Shown here piece by piece: positions 63,037 through 63,126 of a stretch of 63,126 nucleotides of DNA. The notes under the pieces are model-generated. The model saw only the letters and a list, made by a program, of their open reading frames with translations, ran no database searches and was not told where the DNA came from. A program made the translations under genes and the position numbers. This stretch comes from Thermaurantimonas aggregans (GTDB lineage: Bacteria; Bacteroidota; Bacteroidia; Flavobacteriales; Schleiferiaceae). The DNA lies in contig NZ_BHZE01000015.1 of NCBI RefSeq assembly GCF_003851885.1, positions 1-63,126 on the forward strand, in the 5' to 3' direction. Numbering within the stretch: position 1 is the stretch's first letter; the number at the start of each line of letters is the position of its first letter.

Positions 63037-63126
63037 ATTTTGATAAAACCCTTAATTGAAGTAAATTAGAGCCATCATAGACATTTTAAGTGAGGCGAGT
63101 AGTCTTTAAACAGCAACCCGGCAAAT

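Noticed and set aside
1-63126. CRISPR arrays, tRNA or rRNA genes
   Set aside because: I saw no regularly spaced direct repeats and no convincing cloverleaf or rRNA sequence while reading. A tRNAscan or Infernal run would settle it.

Overview
The window comes from a member of the Bacteroidota. The evidence is a SusC/SusD pair, two type IX secretion (T9SS) cargo-like C-termini, a DUF3667 protein, a DUF4295 gene beside rpmB/rpmG, many lipoproteins, and repeated promoter boxes of the Bacteroidota form TAnnTTTG, usually without a Shine-Dalgarno sequence. I cannot place it below phylum with confidence. Most of the window is ordinary chromosome. There is no phage, integrase, CRISPR array, rRNA or convincing tRNA.

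Layout. 1-731: gene-poor edge with a terminator, a short unexplained open frame and a GC-rich dispersed repeat. 732-5640: metF and metH behind a SAM-I riboswitch (minus strand). 5825-9468: gpsA, an ATP-cone/restriction-endonuclease-fold protein, and a small envelope operon (two unknowns, a YbjQ-family protein and an overlooked 45-residue membrane peptide). 9531-11560: a PaaE-like reductase, then ribosomal genes rpmB-rpmG-DUF4295. 11625-18271 (minus): radA with an unknown partner, a secreted M36 metallopeptidase, and a LruC-domain protein with a lipoprotein. 18400-23136: MutS2-like ATPase, GH13 lipoprotein, threonine aldolase. 23328-25616: a patch of gene decay, with a DUF3667 gene split by one in-frame stop and a multiply broken LamG/T9SS gene. 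25706-32003: two MbnP-like lipoproteins, a PlsC-type acyltransferase, a NUDIX hydrolase, a DUF6263-like protein, purA and a Fur-family regulator. 32145-36086: a polysaccharide flippase, chain-length regulator and O-antigen ligase/polymerase with no glycosyltransferase. 36293-40821: SusC/SusD.

40938-47750 (minus) is the most unusual part. It is a tightly packed seven-gene operon: Ser/Thr kinase with FHA domain, membrane-anchored von Willebrand A protein, MotA/TolQ/ExbB-type channel protein, transmembrane FHA-trypsin-like protease, transmembrane PP2C phosphatase, a 49-residue zinc-ribbon protein, and a zinc-ribbon/FHA protein. It looks like a phosphorylation circuit in the cytoplasm wired to an ion-driven inner-membrane motor with periplasmic outputs. 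It resembles the kinase/phosphatase/vWA (TerY-P) triads but adds an ExbB/ExbD-like channel and a protease.

47889-49131: aroK, followed by two GC-rich dispersed repeats and a 112-bp element with inverted ends. 49132-55188 (minus): trhO, an M23 peptidase, tryptophan 2,3-dioxygenase, an ammonium transporter and an outer-membrane barrel. 55337-62978 (plus): lnt, a LON-domain protein, apaG, a methyltransferase-like membrane protein, leuS, lpxD and a lipoprotein, ending at a strong terminator.
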